From Lachnospiraceae bacterium (GTDB taxonomy: Bacteria; Bacillota; Clostridia; Oscillospirales; Ruminococcaceae), in assembly GCA_023664705.1 (NCBI GenBank), contig JAMPFE010000053.1, forward strand, positions 1 to 12,877: a stretch of 12,877 nucleotides of DNA, read 5' to 3'. A model generated the notes under the pieces. That model was not told the DNA's origin. It ran no database searches and worked only from the letters and a program-made list of their open reading frames with translations. Shown here in pieces: positions 6,256 through 12,626 of this stretch (its first letter is position 1; each line of letters begins with the position of its first letter). The position numbers and the translations under genes were made by a program.

Positions 6256-6924
6256 ATGGTAAATATAGGAAACGAATGGGACGCGCTGCTTGCCGACGAG
6301 TTCAAAAAGGATTACTATTTGCAATTGCGGCAATTTTTAATATCGGAGTACAATTCGCGGACGATATATCCTCCGATGAACGACATTTTCAACGCGCTGC
6401 GCTACACGTCGTACAGCGCCGTCAAGGCGGTCATTCTCGGGCAGGATCCTTATCACGGCGCGGGGCAGGCTCACGGGCTCTGCTTTTCGGTAAAGAAGGG
6501 CACTCCGCCGCCTCCGTCGCTGCAAAATATCTTCAAGGAGATAAACGCCGAGCTCGGGCTGCCGATACCGAACCACGGAGAGCTCGCCGCGTGGGCGAAA
6601 AGCGGCGTGCTGCTGCTGAACACGGTGCTCACCGTGCGCGAGGGCGCGGCGAATTCCCACCGCGGGCACGGCTGGGAGATATTCACGGACAGGGTCATCG
6701 AGCTGCTGAACGGGCGCGGGCAGCCCATAGTGTTCCTGCTGTGGGGCGGCAACGCGCGCGCCAAGGCGAAGCTCATCACAAATCCCGCGCATCTGATACT
6801 GCAATGCGCCCACCCGAGCCCGCTCTCGGCGTACAACGGCTTTTTCGGCTGCGGGCATTTCGTCAAGGCTAACGAGTTTATGAAGTCCAAGGGCGTCGAG
6901 CCGATAGACTGGAGCATCGCGTGA
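6256..6924 (+). CDS. ung: Uracil-DNA glycosylase, family 1
   Basis: Base-excision repair enzyme that removes uracil from DNA; 222 residues, typical of family 1. The water-activating motif GQDPYHG carries Asp64 (same number as E. coli Ung). Phe77, in GLCFSV, is the uracil-stacking residue and Asn122, in LLLNTVLTV, the uracil-recognition residue. The Leu-loop motif HPSPLSAYNGFFGCGHF contains His186. All catalytic residues are intact. The ribosome binding site GAGGAA (6245-6250) lies in the last codons of the flavoprotein gene, and the next gene starts at a GTGA overlap, so translation is probably coupled. The link to a flavoprotein and two uncharacterised proteins looks like operon packing rather than a shared pathway. 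Confidence 0.97.
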   Translation: MVNIGNEWDALLADEFKKDYYLQLRQFLISEYNSRTIYPPMNDIFNALRYTSYSAVKAVILGQDPYHGAGQAHGLCFSVKKGTPPPPSLQNIFKEINAELGLPIPNHGELAAWAKSGVLLLNTVLTVREGAANSHRGHGWEIFTDRVIELLNGRGQPIVFLLWGGNARAKAKLITNPAHLILQCAHPSPLSAYNGFFGCGHFVKANEFMKSKGVEPIDWSIA

Positions 6925-7319
6925 AAGGCGGTAAATCAAGGATCGCGCGAAACGCCGCGCTCATCATTGTCTGCACCGCCGCCGTGCTCGCGGGGCTTTT
7001 GCTCGGTTTCAAGGCGGCAATGGAAAAATGGACGGATTACGAGCATTACAAAACGTTTTCCGCGTCGGACGGCGGATACGACGTCGAGCTTTTCGTGTCG
7101 TATCCGCCCTTTCCTCCCAACAACGCCTTGAGGTTCAAAATGGTTTGCAGGGATAATTCCTCGGGAAAAGAGGTAAAACAAGGAGAATATCGGTTCTCGG
7201 TACCCAAAAACGGCGAATGGTTCTCTCTTGAGGAGAACGCCTCGGGAGCCGTTTTCGTCTTTCACAATCAGACCCGCGACGAGCGTGTGGAGCTGGTGTG
7301 GGAGGATATGTTTCCTTGA
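6921..7319 (+). CDS. Small protein with N-terminal membrane anchor, function unknown
   Basis: A protein of 132 residues, not recognised. The N-terminus has several basic residues (Lys2, Lys5, Arg7, Arg10) followed by one hydrophobic segment at about residues 11-30 (AALIIVCTAAVLAGLLLGF). This predicts a type II signal anchor with the remaining 100 residues outside the membrane. There is no convincing lipobox before the cysteine. The outer part is polar and probably beta-rich (DVELFVSYPPF, YRFSVPKNGEWFSL, GAVFVFHNQTRDERVELVW), as in small domains exposed on the outside. It starts at GTG, overlapping the ung stop by 4 nt (GTGA), which supports coupled translation and the chosen start. Confidence 0.75.
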   Translation: MKGGKSRIARNAALIIVCTAAVLAGLLLGFKAAMEKWTDYEHYKTFSASDGGYDVELFVSYPPFPPNNALRFKMVCRDNSSGKEVKQGEYRFSVPKNGEWFSLEENASGAVFVFHNQTRDERVELVWEDMFP

Positions 7320-7343
7320 TCTTTTGTGAAAAGAGATGGTTAT

Positions 7344-8495
7344 ATGCTGGAATATTGCGTCTGCCCGAAATGTCAGCGCATGATAATGCTCGACAGCGAG
7401 CTTGACAGCGGCTTCTGCTGCTACTGCGGCACGCATATCGCGTATTCGGACGCGCGCGAGGAGCTGCTTTCGGGGCTTAAAGCGTCGATACCCGACGAGT
7501 TTGTGCTCGAGACCGACCTCAGCGAGCTTATCGACGAGGACGACGGCGGCGCGGATACATACGGCTTGTCCGAGTGCAGGGAGGAATGTGCCGCCGCGCA
7601 GGAGTGCCTCGGAAAGTGGGATTTCGGCGGCGCGTTCAAGGCGTTCTCAAAGGCGCTGGATTGGTACCCCGAGGACTTCGAGAGCCGCTGCGGGCTGATG
7701 ATATCGGGGCTGCTGCGGTTGAAGGACACCGAAAACTGGGAGCGCTACCTCTCCGAGTGCACGGAGAAAATACGCTCCCAAAGCGACTGGAATATGGCTC
7801 AGGCGGCGCTGGAATACGCGCTCGACATAATCAAGAAGTTCCTGTCAAAGGGCGGGCGCTACGTTTCGCCGTCCTACACGATAGGTTTCTTTGAGAAGCT
7901 TGTGCGCGGCTTTCCCTCGCTGAAGCAGACCGCCTCGGAGATACTCGCGCACTGCCTTAACGTCGAGAACGCCCCGTTTACCGACGCGGCAAGGCTCGAC
8001 CACGAGACGACGCGCTTTGCCGTCGGGAATTACCCCCAAGAGCCCGACAAAAACCTCCGCCGCGGAATGCTGCTGATAATGCGCTGCCACTGCGACAACA
8101 GGGTGAAGGAATCGCTTTGCAGAGCGCTTTACGTCTACGACCGCGCCGTGTGGCTCCGCGCCAAGGATACGCAGAGAATAAACGACGCGCTCGATTTATG
8201 CGAGGCGATAACGAGCGGCGAGTACCCTCCCGCCGACGTGAAGATAGTCCTGAACACGATATACGACTTTCTGATGATGGGCGGTCTGGAGCAGAATTCC
8301 ACCGAGCGCGAAAAGGTCCTTTTCCTCTCGACCGTGTACACCTACGAGCAGATCCGCAGAATGGAGCGTTTTTTCAGCGCGAGGGCGCTGTATTACAAGG
8401 TCTGCGCCGAGATTTACCTCAAACAGCGCGGCGCTTCGCTTATCTCCGCGGAGTACAAGCGCATACAGGCGAAGATAGCTCAGCTGTCCGTCTGA
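7344..8495 (+). CDS. Zinc-ribbon protein with helical TPR-like domain, function unknown
   Basis: A protein of 383 residues from the preferred ATG. An N-terminal zinc ribbon uses Cys7/Cys10 and Cys25/Cys28 (VCPKCQ and CCYCGTH). An acidic linker (about residues 55-72, LIDEDDGGAD) follows, then a long all-helical region. Residues about 82-115 (AAAQECLGKWDFGGAFKAFSKALDWYPED) resemble a tetratricopeptide repeat. The rest has amphipathic helices without a clear motif. I do not recognise a named family; it resembles the zinc-ribbon plus repeat proteins common in Clostridia. An upstream in-frame GTG at 7326 lacks a ribosome binding site, whereas AAAAGAGATGG sits just before 7344. It follows the previous gene by 24 nt and ends inside the 3' end of yqfD. 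Confidence 0.78.
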   Translation: MLEYCVCPKCQRMIMLDSELDSGFCCYCGTHIAYSDAREELLSGLKASIPDEFVLETDLSELIDEDDGGADTYGLSECREECAAAQECLGKWDFGGAFKAFSKALDWYPEDFESRCGLMISGLLRLKDTENWERYLSECTEKIRSQSDWNMAQAALEYALDIIKKFLSKGGRYVSPSYTIGFFEKLVRGFPSLKQTASEILAHCLNVENAPFTDAARLDHETTRFAVGNYPQEPDKNLRRGMLLIMRCHCDNRVKESLCRALYVYDRAVWLRAKDTQRINDALDLCEAITSGEYPPADVKIVLNTIYDFLMMGGLEQNSTEREKVLFLSTVYTYEQIRRMERFFSARALYYKVCAEIYLKQRGASLISAEYKRIQAKIAQLSV

Positions 8496-9706
8496 GCCGA
8501 ATTTTCGGCGGGCGGTATGCTCACGGGCGGCAGCTCAACGTTGTCGTATTCGATAACGACGGGCTTTGCGATGTCCCCCTGCAGGGTGTATTCCAGCACG
8601 AGACGAACGCCGTCCTCGGCGGGATAATACATCTCGTCAACGTCGATTATCTCATAATCCGAGTAGAAATTTTTCTCAAAATTTTCCTTTTGCTTTTTAA
8701 GCTCCGCGGCAGCAGCCTCGGGGCTTCTTGTTACGGTCTTTTCCGTGTATTCGGTGAACGTCCCCGTCCTCACGAGCAGCGAGGTTTCCTGCCCGAACAG
8801 CCGCACGACGCTCGTTTCCTCCACGTACAGCGAATTTTCCGCCGCCGCTTTGCCGAGGAAGAGCGGATATTCGTCGTCGTCGAGAATGAGCCATTTAAAC
8901 ACCTTTTTATCGCCGTCGGCAGCGCTCACGGTCTCGGTGTACGGCACGAAAAACTCCCGAGTCTCGCTCCATTCGCCGATAATTTCCGCGTCCGAGCGCA
9001 CGAACAGCACCTTGTCCCGCCCGTCTGGCACGGTCCCCGAAACGAGCATATCTCCCGTGTTCACGCCGCTGCCGTTGTTCACGACGGACGCGCCGTCGCG
9101 GACTATCTGGCGCACTATTTGCGCGGGGCGCGCGGCGACGATGTTCCGCGGCTTATCGTCCTCTATCTCGGGCTTTTCAACGCCCTTTTCCACGCGCACA
9201 TTCACGCGGAAGCCCACGCAGGAAACGTCCGCCCACGCGCAGTTCTCGACCTCCAGCATCAGCTTCTGCTCGGCGCGGGACGTATTGAGCGAGGATGTTG
9301 CCGCGCCGACGGTTATCCCGCATTCCTCGAGGATATTCAGCACCTGCGCCCTGCGGACGTCGCCCGTAATGCTGATGTCCTGCACGCGCGTCTGCATTAT
9401 CGAAAGCATTGCCGCAAACACCATAAAGCCCATATACAGCCCTATTCTGCGGCGGTATCTCAGCAGCGTGAAGTACAGTCCGCGCCGCTCCCCCGCGCGG
9501 AGCTTCACGCCGTATTTGCGGGCGGTCTCGGCGGTGCGGTAGTAGTCGAACGGCGAGACCGCGCCGTAAATTTTCCCGTCCGCAAAGCGCACCCCGTAAA
9601 CGCGTATCTCGTCCGCGAGCAGCTCCGAGAGCATTTTTTCCTGAAAGCCGCCCAGCCCCGAAAAGCTCACCAGCCCGAAATTCATTCCCGATTTTTGCGT
9701 TTTCAT
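8480..9706 (-). CDS. yqfD: Sporulation protein YqfD
   Basis: A protein of 408 residues of the YqfD family. In Bacillus this is a sigma-E-dependent, mother-cell membrane protein needed for efficient sporulation; the exact role is not settled. The N-terminal domain (residues 10-80) is followed by basic RYRRR and a transmembrane helix at about 88-106. The family hallmark is the lipoyl/barrel-like stretch IVAARPAQIVRQIVRDGASVVNNGSGVNTGDMLVSG, near residues 185-220, given by its key parts IVRQIVRDG and DMLVSG. A charged helix near the C-terminus (SPEAAAAELKKQKENF) follows. ATG at 9706 is chosen: GAGGAG at 9715-9720 gives normal spacing, whereas a TTG at 9721 would lie inside that site. It starts one base after the yqfC stop. 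Confidence 0.9.
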   Translation of the reverse strand: MKTQKSGMNFGLVSFSGLGGFQEKMLSELLADEIRVYGVRFADGKIYGAVSPFDYYRTAETARKYGVKLRAGERRGLYFTLLRYRRRIGLYMGFMVFAAMLSIMQTRVQDISITGDVRRAQVLNILEECGITVGAATSSLNTSRAEQKLMLEVENCAWADVSCVGFRVNVRVEKGVEKPEIEDDKPRNIVAARPAQIVRQIVRDGASVVNNGSGVNTGDMLVSGTVPDGRDKVLFVRSDAEIIGEWSETREFFVPYTETVSAADGDKKVFKWLILDDDEYPLFLGKAAAENSLYVEETSVVRLFGQETSLLVRTGTFTEYTEKTVTRSPEAAAAELKKQKENFEKNFYSDYEIIDVDEMYYPAEDGVRLVLEYTLQGDIAKPVVIEYDNVELPPVSIPPAENSAQTDS

Positions 9707-9707
9707 T

Positions 9708-9974
9708 TCAGTTCTCCTCAAACGTAAGAGAGTGTATTTTCCCCGTTATCCGCAGGCTGCCGACGCCGAAATTTTCGATGACGAGCGGCATTCCCGAAAC
9801 GCGGATATCCATTCCGCACACGGCGAGCACGATAAAATTGTCGTCGCAGCTTTTCACGCAGCGGCAGTTCTCGACGAGCAGCTCCGCGTCCCTGCCGCTT
9901 TCGGCGCTCACGGTCACGGAGAACCTCTTCCCCGCCGTTTCCTCGTATTCGATAAGCCTTTCGCGTATCCCCAT
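9708..9974 (-). CDS. yqfC: Sporulation protein YqfC
   Basis: A protein of 88 residues, the usual size of YqfC, a small protein almost always encoded just before yqfD in endospore formers. The visible family pattern is ELLVENCRCVKSCDDNFIVL, then DIRVSGMPLVIENFGVGSLRITGKI, with the final ITGKIHSLTF strand typical of the family. The ribosome binding site is the G-run at 9981-9986 on the opposite strand reading, before the ATG at 9974. Its last codons hold the yqfD ribosome binding site, so the two are translationally coupled. In many Clostridia phoH and ybeY follow yqfD; here the pair instead meets a convergent gene. Presence suggests, but does not prove, a spore-forming lineage. Confidence 0.88.
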   Translation of the reverse strand: MGIRERLIEYEETAGKRFSVTVSAESGRDAELLVENCRCVKSCDDNFIVLAVCGMDIRVSGMPLVIENFGVGSLRITGKIHSLTFEEN

Positions 9975-10003
9975 AGCCGTCCCCCCAAAAAAATACTTGT
10001 CTA

Positions 10004-10011
10004 ATTTTATG
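10004..10011 (-). promoter_or_regulatory. Possible sigma-E-like -10 element upstream of yqfC
   Basis: On the minus strand CATAAAAT lies about 30 bases before the yqfC ATG and matches the sigma-E -10 pattern CATACAAT at seven of eight positions. No convincing -35 partner is visible at the proper distance. It is proposed only because yqfC-yqfD is sigma-E controlled in Bacillus. A TTGACA on the same strand (10045-10050) has no good sigma-A -10 partner. Confidence 0.25.
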
Positions 10012-10050
10012 CCGAGGACCGCGGAAAAAGAACAAGCCTCGCCCTGTCAA

Positions 10051-10086
10051 ATCGAAATAAAATAAAAAATTATCGAAAATCGATAA
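10051..10086. promoter_or_regulatory. ATCGA-rich direct and inverted repeats upstream of the promoter (possible operator)
   Basis: TTATCG (10070-10075) and CGATAA (10081-10086) form a 6-bp dyad around AAAAT. A further ATCGAAAT lies at 10051-10058. The cluster ends 8 bp before the -35 box of the DUF2975 promoter. The operon encodes an HTH regulator, so an autoregulatory site here is a reasonable guess without direct proof. Confidence 0.4.
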
Positions 10087-10093
10087 AAATCTA

Positions 10094-10122
10094 TTGACAA
10101 ATAGAAAATAATATGCTATAAT
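10094..10122 (+). promoter_or_regulatory. Perfect-consensus sigma-A promoter with extended -10
   Basis: TTGACA (10094-10099), a 17-bp spacer, and TATAAT (10117-10122), with TG at 10114-10115 giving an extended -10. All twelve core bases match consensus. The predicted start near 10129 leaves a leader of about 24 nt with AAGGAGGA (10139-10146) before the ATG of the DUF2975 gene. Such a strong promoter next to a regulator gene suggests that it is normally repressed. Confidence 0.92.
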
Positions 10123-10152
10123 AAAGAAAACGAAAACCAAGGAGGAATCAAT

Positions 10153-10602
10153 ATGTGGAATAAAGACAAGTCAATAATCCTGTCGCAGATACTGATAAAG
10201 ATATGCTACGTCGGGATAGTGGTCTGCGGGATAATCGCGCCAAAGCTCGTGGAGCTGTACACCGCGAAGGCCGGCGAGGGCGGCGCGGAGCTGTATACGC
10301 CGCTGCTCGCGACGCTGATGTGCTGCGTGCCGCCCGGGATAATCGCGCTTGTGTGCCTTGATGTGCTGCTTTGGAACATCCAAAAAAACAAGGCGTTTGT
10401 CGCGCAGAACGTTATGCTGCTGCGCTCTATCTCGTACTGCTGCTTCTGCGTGGCGGTCATCTTCGTTTACTTCTCGATACTGCGCCCCTTTGCGTTCGCG
10501 ATAGTGTTCGCAGCGGGCTTTTTCGGGATCATTCTCCGCGTGGTGAAGAACTGCTTTCAGCAGGCGATCGCCCTCCGCGAGGAAAACGATTTCACGATAT
10601 GA
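10153..10602 (+). CDS. DUF2975 family membrane protein
   Basis: A protein of 149 residues with about four transmembrane segments (roughly residues 10-30, 50-74, 91-109 and 112-130). The family-like features are FVAQNVMLLRSISY after the second segment and the C-terminal ALREENDFTI, close to the LREEQDLTI ending typical of DUF2975. The function of the family is unknown; members are very often encoded directly before a small YozG-type HTH protein, as here (compare Bacillus yoaS-yozG). AAGGAGGA gives a near-ideal ribosome binding site. The stop overlaps the ribosome binding site of the HTH gene (GAGGTGA), so expression of the two is tied together. Confidence 0.85.
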   Translation: MWNKDKSIILSQILIKICYVGIVVCGIIAPKLVELYTAKAGEGGAELYTPLLATLMCCVPPGIIALVCLDVLLWNIQKNKAFVAQNVMLLRSISYCCFCVAVIFVYFSILRPFAFAIVFAAGFFGIILRVVKNCFQQAIALREENDFTI

Positions 10603-10611
10603 GGTGACGAT

Positions 10612-10839
10612 ATGATAATTGTGAACCTTGACGTGATGATGGCAAAGCGGAAAATATCGTCAAACGAGCTTGCCGAGAAGATAGACATAACCCCCGCGAA
10701 CCTCTCGATACTGAAAACGGGAAAGGCTAAGGCTATACGCTTCTCGACGCTGGAAAAGCTCTGCGAAGCGCTTAAATGCCGGCCCGGTGATATACTGGAC
10801 TTTGTTGAGGACGAGGAGGATCAACATGGAAGAAATTGA
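10612..10839 (+). CDS. XRE-family (YozG-like) helix-turn-helix regulator
   Basis: A protein of 75 residues, essentially one Cro/CI-type DNA-binding domain. The helix-turn-helix spans about residues 17-36 (SNELAEKIDITPANLSILKT), followed by GKAKAIRFSTLEKLCEALKC and RPGDILDF, the YozG signature. The C-terminus is acidic (VEDEEDQ). Family members typically regulate their own operon with a neighbouring DUF2975 membrane protein. By inference it binds near the 10094 promoter, where ATCGA-type repeats are present. GAGGTGA (10601-10607) precedes the ATG by 4 nt. The 3' end overlaps the next gene by 14 nt, and the acidic tail codons contain the ribosome binding site of that gene. Confidence 0.93.
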   Translation: MIIVNLDVMMAKRKISSNELAEKIDITPANLSILKTGKAKAIRFSTLEKLCEALKCRPGDILDFVEDEEDQHGRN

Positions 10840-12316
10840 CCGTACTCAAAATATGCCCATAGAGCAGCCGAAAATACCGCTCGCGGACGCGGTTTTCGCA
10901 TGGGCGAGCCTTGCGCTGAGCTTCGTTTTCACGCACTTTGCGGCGGGGTATTTCGGCGGCGTCTGGGGCGGCATATTCTGGGCGCTCTTCGGCGCTCTGG
11001 GAGCGCTTTTCGTCAAGATGAAGTCCGTCCCCGTAAGGGCGCCGCACGTCGTTATCTTCGGCATTGCCGAGCTGTTCTGCTTTGTGCCGCTGTTCAGTGT
11101 GAATGTATTTGTGAATTTTCTTGCATCGGCGTTTTCATTTATACTGTATCTTTACCTGACCGTTGCCGTAAGCGGCGCGGAGCTCTTCGGACGGCATTTC
11201 GTCCTCGACCTGCTGATAAGCCTTTTCGTCCGCCCGTTCGAGAACCTCGCGCGGCAGCCGAAAAGCGCGTTTTCGGTGTTCCGCAGCAAATCGCACTCCA
11301 AAAACGCGCTGTACGCGCTGCTCGGGCTCGTCATTGCCGTGCCGCTGACCGTCGTTGTGGTGATGCTGCTCATAAGCTCCGACGAGCTCTTTGCAAGCTC
11401 GATGCAAGGTTTCCTTCATGGCATTTCGGGCTTTTCGTTTTCCACAATTTGGGAGCTGCTTTTCGCGGTGCCGCTGGCGATGTACCTTTTCGGCGCGGTA
11501 TTCTCCGTGAGCAAGCCCGCGCCCGCCCGCGGCACGGGAGCGCCCTCGTACCGCCTGCTGCCGCCCGTTATCTCGTATGTCGCGGTAACGCCGATATGCG
11601 TGTTCTACCTTATTTACATCGTAACGCAGTTCGGCAACATCGCGAGCGCCCTCGGCAAAACGCTGGACTACTCGGCGTTCGCGCGGCGCGGCTTTTTCGA
11701 GCTTTGCGCCATTGCAGTGATAAATCTCGGGGTCATCGTCGTGATGCAGACCTTCACCAAACGGCACGAATACGACAAAAAGCCGATGATACTGCGGGTT
11801 TACACGGTCGTGCTGTCGCTGTTTACGCTGCTGATAATCGCGACGGCGCTCACGAAAATGCTGATGTACATCGGCGAGTACGGAATGACGCTGCTGCGCG
11901 TGTATACGTCGTGGTTCATGGCGCTGCTGGCGGCGGTGTTTGTGCTGATAATCGCGCTGCAGATACGCGATTACGCCGTTTGGAGAGCGCTTTTCGCGGC
12001 GTTTACCGTGATGCTCGCGCTGCTCTGCTTCGGCGACTTCGAGGGCATGATAGCGCGCTACAACATCTCGGCGTACCGCTCGGGAGCGCTTGAGGAGCTC
12101 GACGTGGACGCGTTTCGGGAGCTCGGATACTCGGCGGCGGCGCCCGCCGCGGAGCTGCTCGAAAGCAGCGGCGACGAACGCCTTAACAAAAGGCTTGAGG
12201 ACGTTCTCGAGGACATTCGGGTCACGGACGAATATCAGGACGGTTTCGCGTATTTCAGCATTCCCAGAGCCAAGGCCCGCGCGGCTCTGGAGCGCGTCGG
12301 AGGGCTGATGAGATGA
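10826..12316 (+). CDS. DUF4173/DUF4153 polytopic membrane protein
   Basis: A protein of 496 residues with about eleven predicted transmembrane segments between residues 18 and 402 and a soluble, charged C-terminal tail of about 90 residues. Family-like landmarks are the motif ARRGFFEL at 286-293, the block MLMYIGEYGMTLLRVYTSWFM (given by its ends MLMYI and TSWFM), and ARYNISAY just after the last membrane segment. These fit DUF4173, a DUF4153-related family of unknown function. ATG at 10826 is chosen because GAGGAGGA (10813-10820) lies at ideal distance and the protein then starts MEEIDRT; the open frame upstream overlaps the HTH gene. It is the third gene of the DUF2975-HTH operon and is probably co-regulated with it. 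Confidence 0.88.
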   Translation: MEEIDRTQNMPIEQPKIPLADAVFAWASLALSFVFTHFAAGYFGGVWGGIFWALFGALGALFVKMKSVPVRAPHVVIFGIAELFCFVPLFSVNVFVNFLASAFSFILYLYLTVAVSGAELFGRHFVLDLLISLFVRPFENLARQPKSAFSVFRSKSHSKNALYALLGLVIAVPLTVVVVMLLISSDELFASSMQGFLHGISGFSFSTIWELLFAVPLAMYLFGAVFSVSKPAPARGTGAPSYRLLPPVISYVAVTPICVFYLIYIVTQFGNIASALGKTLDYSAFARRGFFELCAIAVINLGVIVVMQTFTKRHEYDKKPMILRVYTVVLSLFTLLIIATALTKMLMYIGEYGMTLLRVYTSWFMALLAAVFVLIIALQIRDYAVWRALFAAFTVMLALLCFGDFEGMIARYNISAYRSGALEELDVDAFRELGYSAAAPAAELLESSGDERLNKRLEDVLEDIRVTDEYQDGFAYFSIPRAKARAALERVGGLMR

Positions 12317-12327
12317 GGAAATTTTGC

Positions 12328-12402
12328 CGACGGGGACTTCCCCGATGTAAAAGCGCTCTGCGAAAAGGTTTTCGGGGGAAGTTCCCGATGGGGTGATTTT
12401 TT
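12328..12402 (+). terminator. Long imperfect inverted repeat with two alternative folds, possible terminator
   Basis: Arm 12331-12345 pairs with arm 12372-12387 over about 15 bp with one bulge and one wobble, leaving a 26-nt loop. Each arm can also fold on itself (CGGGG ACTT CCCCG at 12331-12344; CGGGGGAAGTTCCCG at 12373-12387). A T6 run starts about 10 nt after the second arm. It begins 15 nt after the DUF4173 stop, so a terminator role is plausible; it could also be a dispersed palindromic repeat. Confidence 0.55.
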
Positions 12403-12470
12403 ACGCCGCACTTTGTGCATTATTTTTTGGCTTTTGCAAGTTTTTAACCGGGAAATTGCAAATTTTTTTT

Positions 12471-12510
12471 GAAAAGGGACAAATCGGGGCGGATTTGTCC
12501 CTTTTCTTGC
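12471..12510 (+). terminator. Rho-independent terminator hairpin
   Basis: A perfect 15-bp stem, GAAAAGGGACAAATC (12471-12485) with its inverse complement (12492-12506), closes a GGGGCG loop. The descending arm ends in CCCTTTTC and is followed by T-rich sequence. It would stop any read-through from the DUF2975-HTH-DUF4173 operon. Confidence 0.82.
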
Positions 12511-12602
12511 AGCTTTTTGCAGTTCGCGTGCAGGGATTTGCAGTTGTTTTGCAGTTAAATGCAGATTTTTGCGGTTTTGGGGTGGAAATATTTGGAAATA
12601 TT
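12508..12602 (+). repeat. Helically phased TGCAG array followed by a tandem 10-bp repeat
   Basis: TGCAG starts at 12508, 12518, 12529, 12539, 12550 and 12560, with TGCGG at 12570; the steps are 10, 11, 10, 11, 10 and 10 bp. Short T-runs precede most copies. The 10-bp unit TGGAAATATT then occurs twice in tandem (12583-12592 and 12593-12602), keeping about the same period. Two more TGCAG copies, 10 bp apart, are at 12662 and 12672. The spacing equals one DNA turn, so the copies lie on one face of the helix. Confidence 0.8.
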
Positions 12603-12620
12603 GTTATTTTATGTTAAAAT
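12592..12620 (+). promoter_or_regulatory. Candidate sigma-A promoter downstream of the phased array
   Basis: TTGGAA (12592-12597), a 17-bp spacer, and TAAAAT (12615-12620), with TG at 12612-12613 as an extended -10. The -35 box matches four of six positions. It would produce a transcript starting near 12627 and running through a leader of about 250 nt to the gene beyond the window end. Confidence 0.5.
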
Positions 12621-12626
12621 CTGGGA

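Noticed and set aside
8496..8509. Small hairpin GCCGA-ATTT-TCGGC between convergent genes, considered as a terminator
   Set aside because: The stem is only 5-6 bp and no U-run follows on either strand.
8117..9727. A 536-codon open frame on the plus strand opposite yqfD
   Set aside because: No recognisable domain, very rich in His/Arg/Ala, no ribosome binding site; yqfD and yqfC on the other strand are clear family members.
10045..10050. TTGACA on the minus strand as a sigma-A -35 box for yqfC
   Set aside because: At 16-18 bp spacing no acceptable -10 hexamer is found.
12393..12617. 74-codon open frame over the terminator and TGCAG array
   Set aside because: It runs through a perfect terminator hairpin and T-rich repeats, has no ribosome binding site, and its apparent sequence is a by-product of the T-rich DNA.
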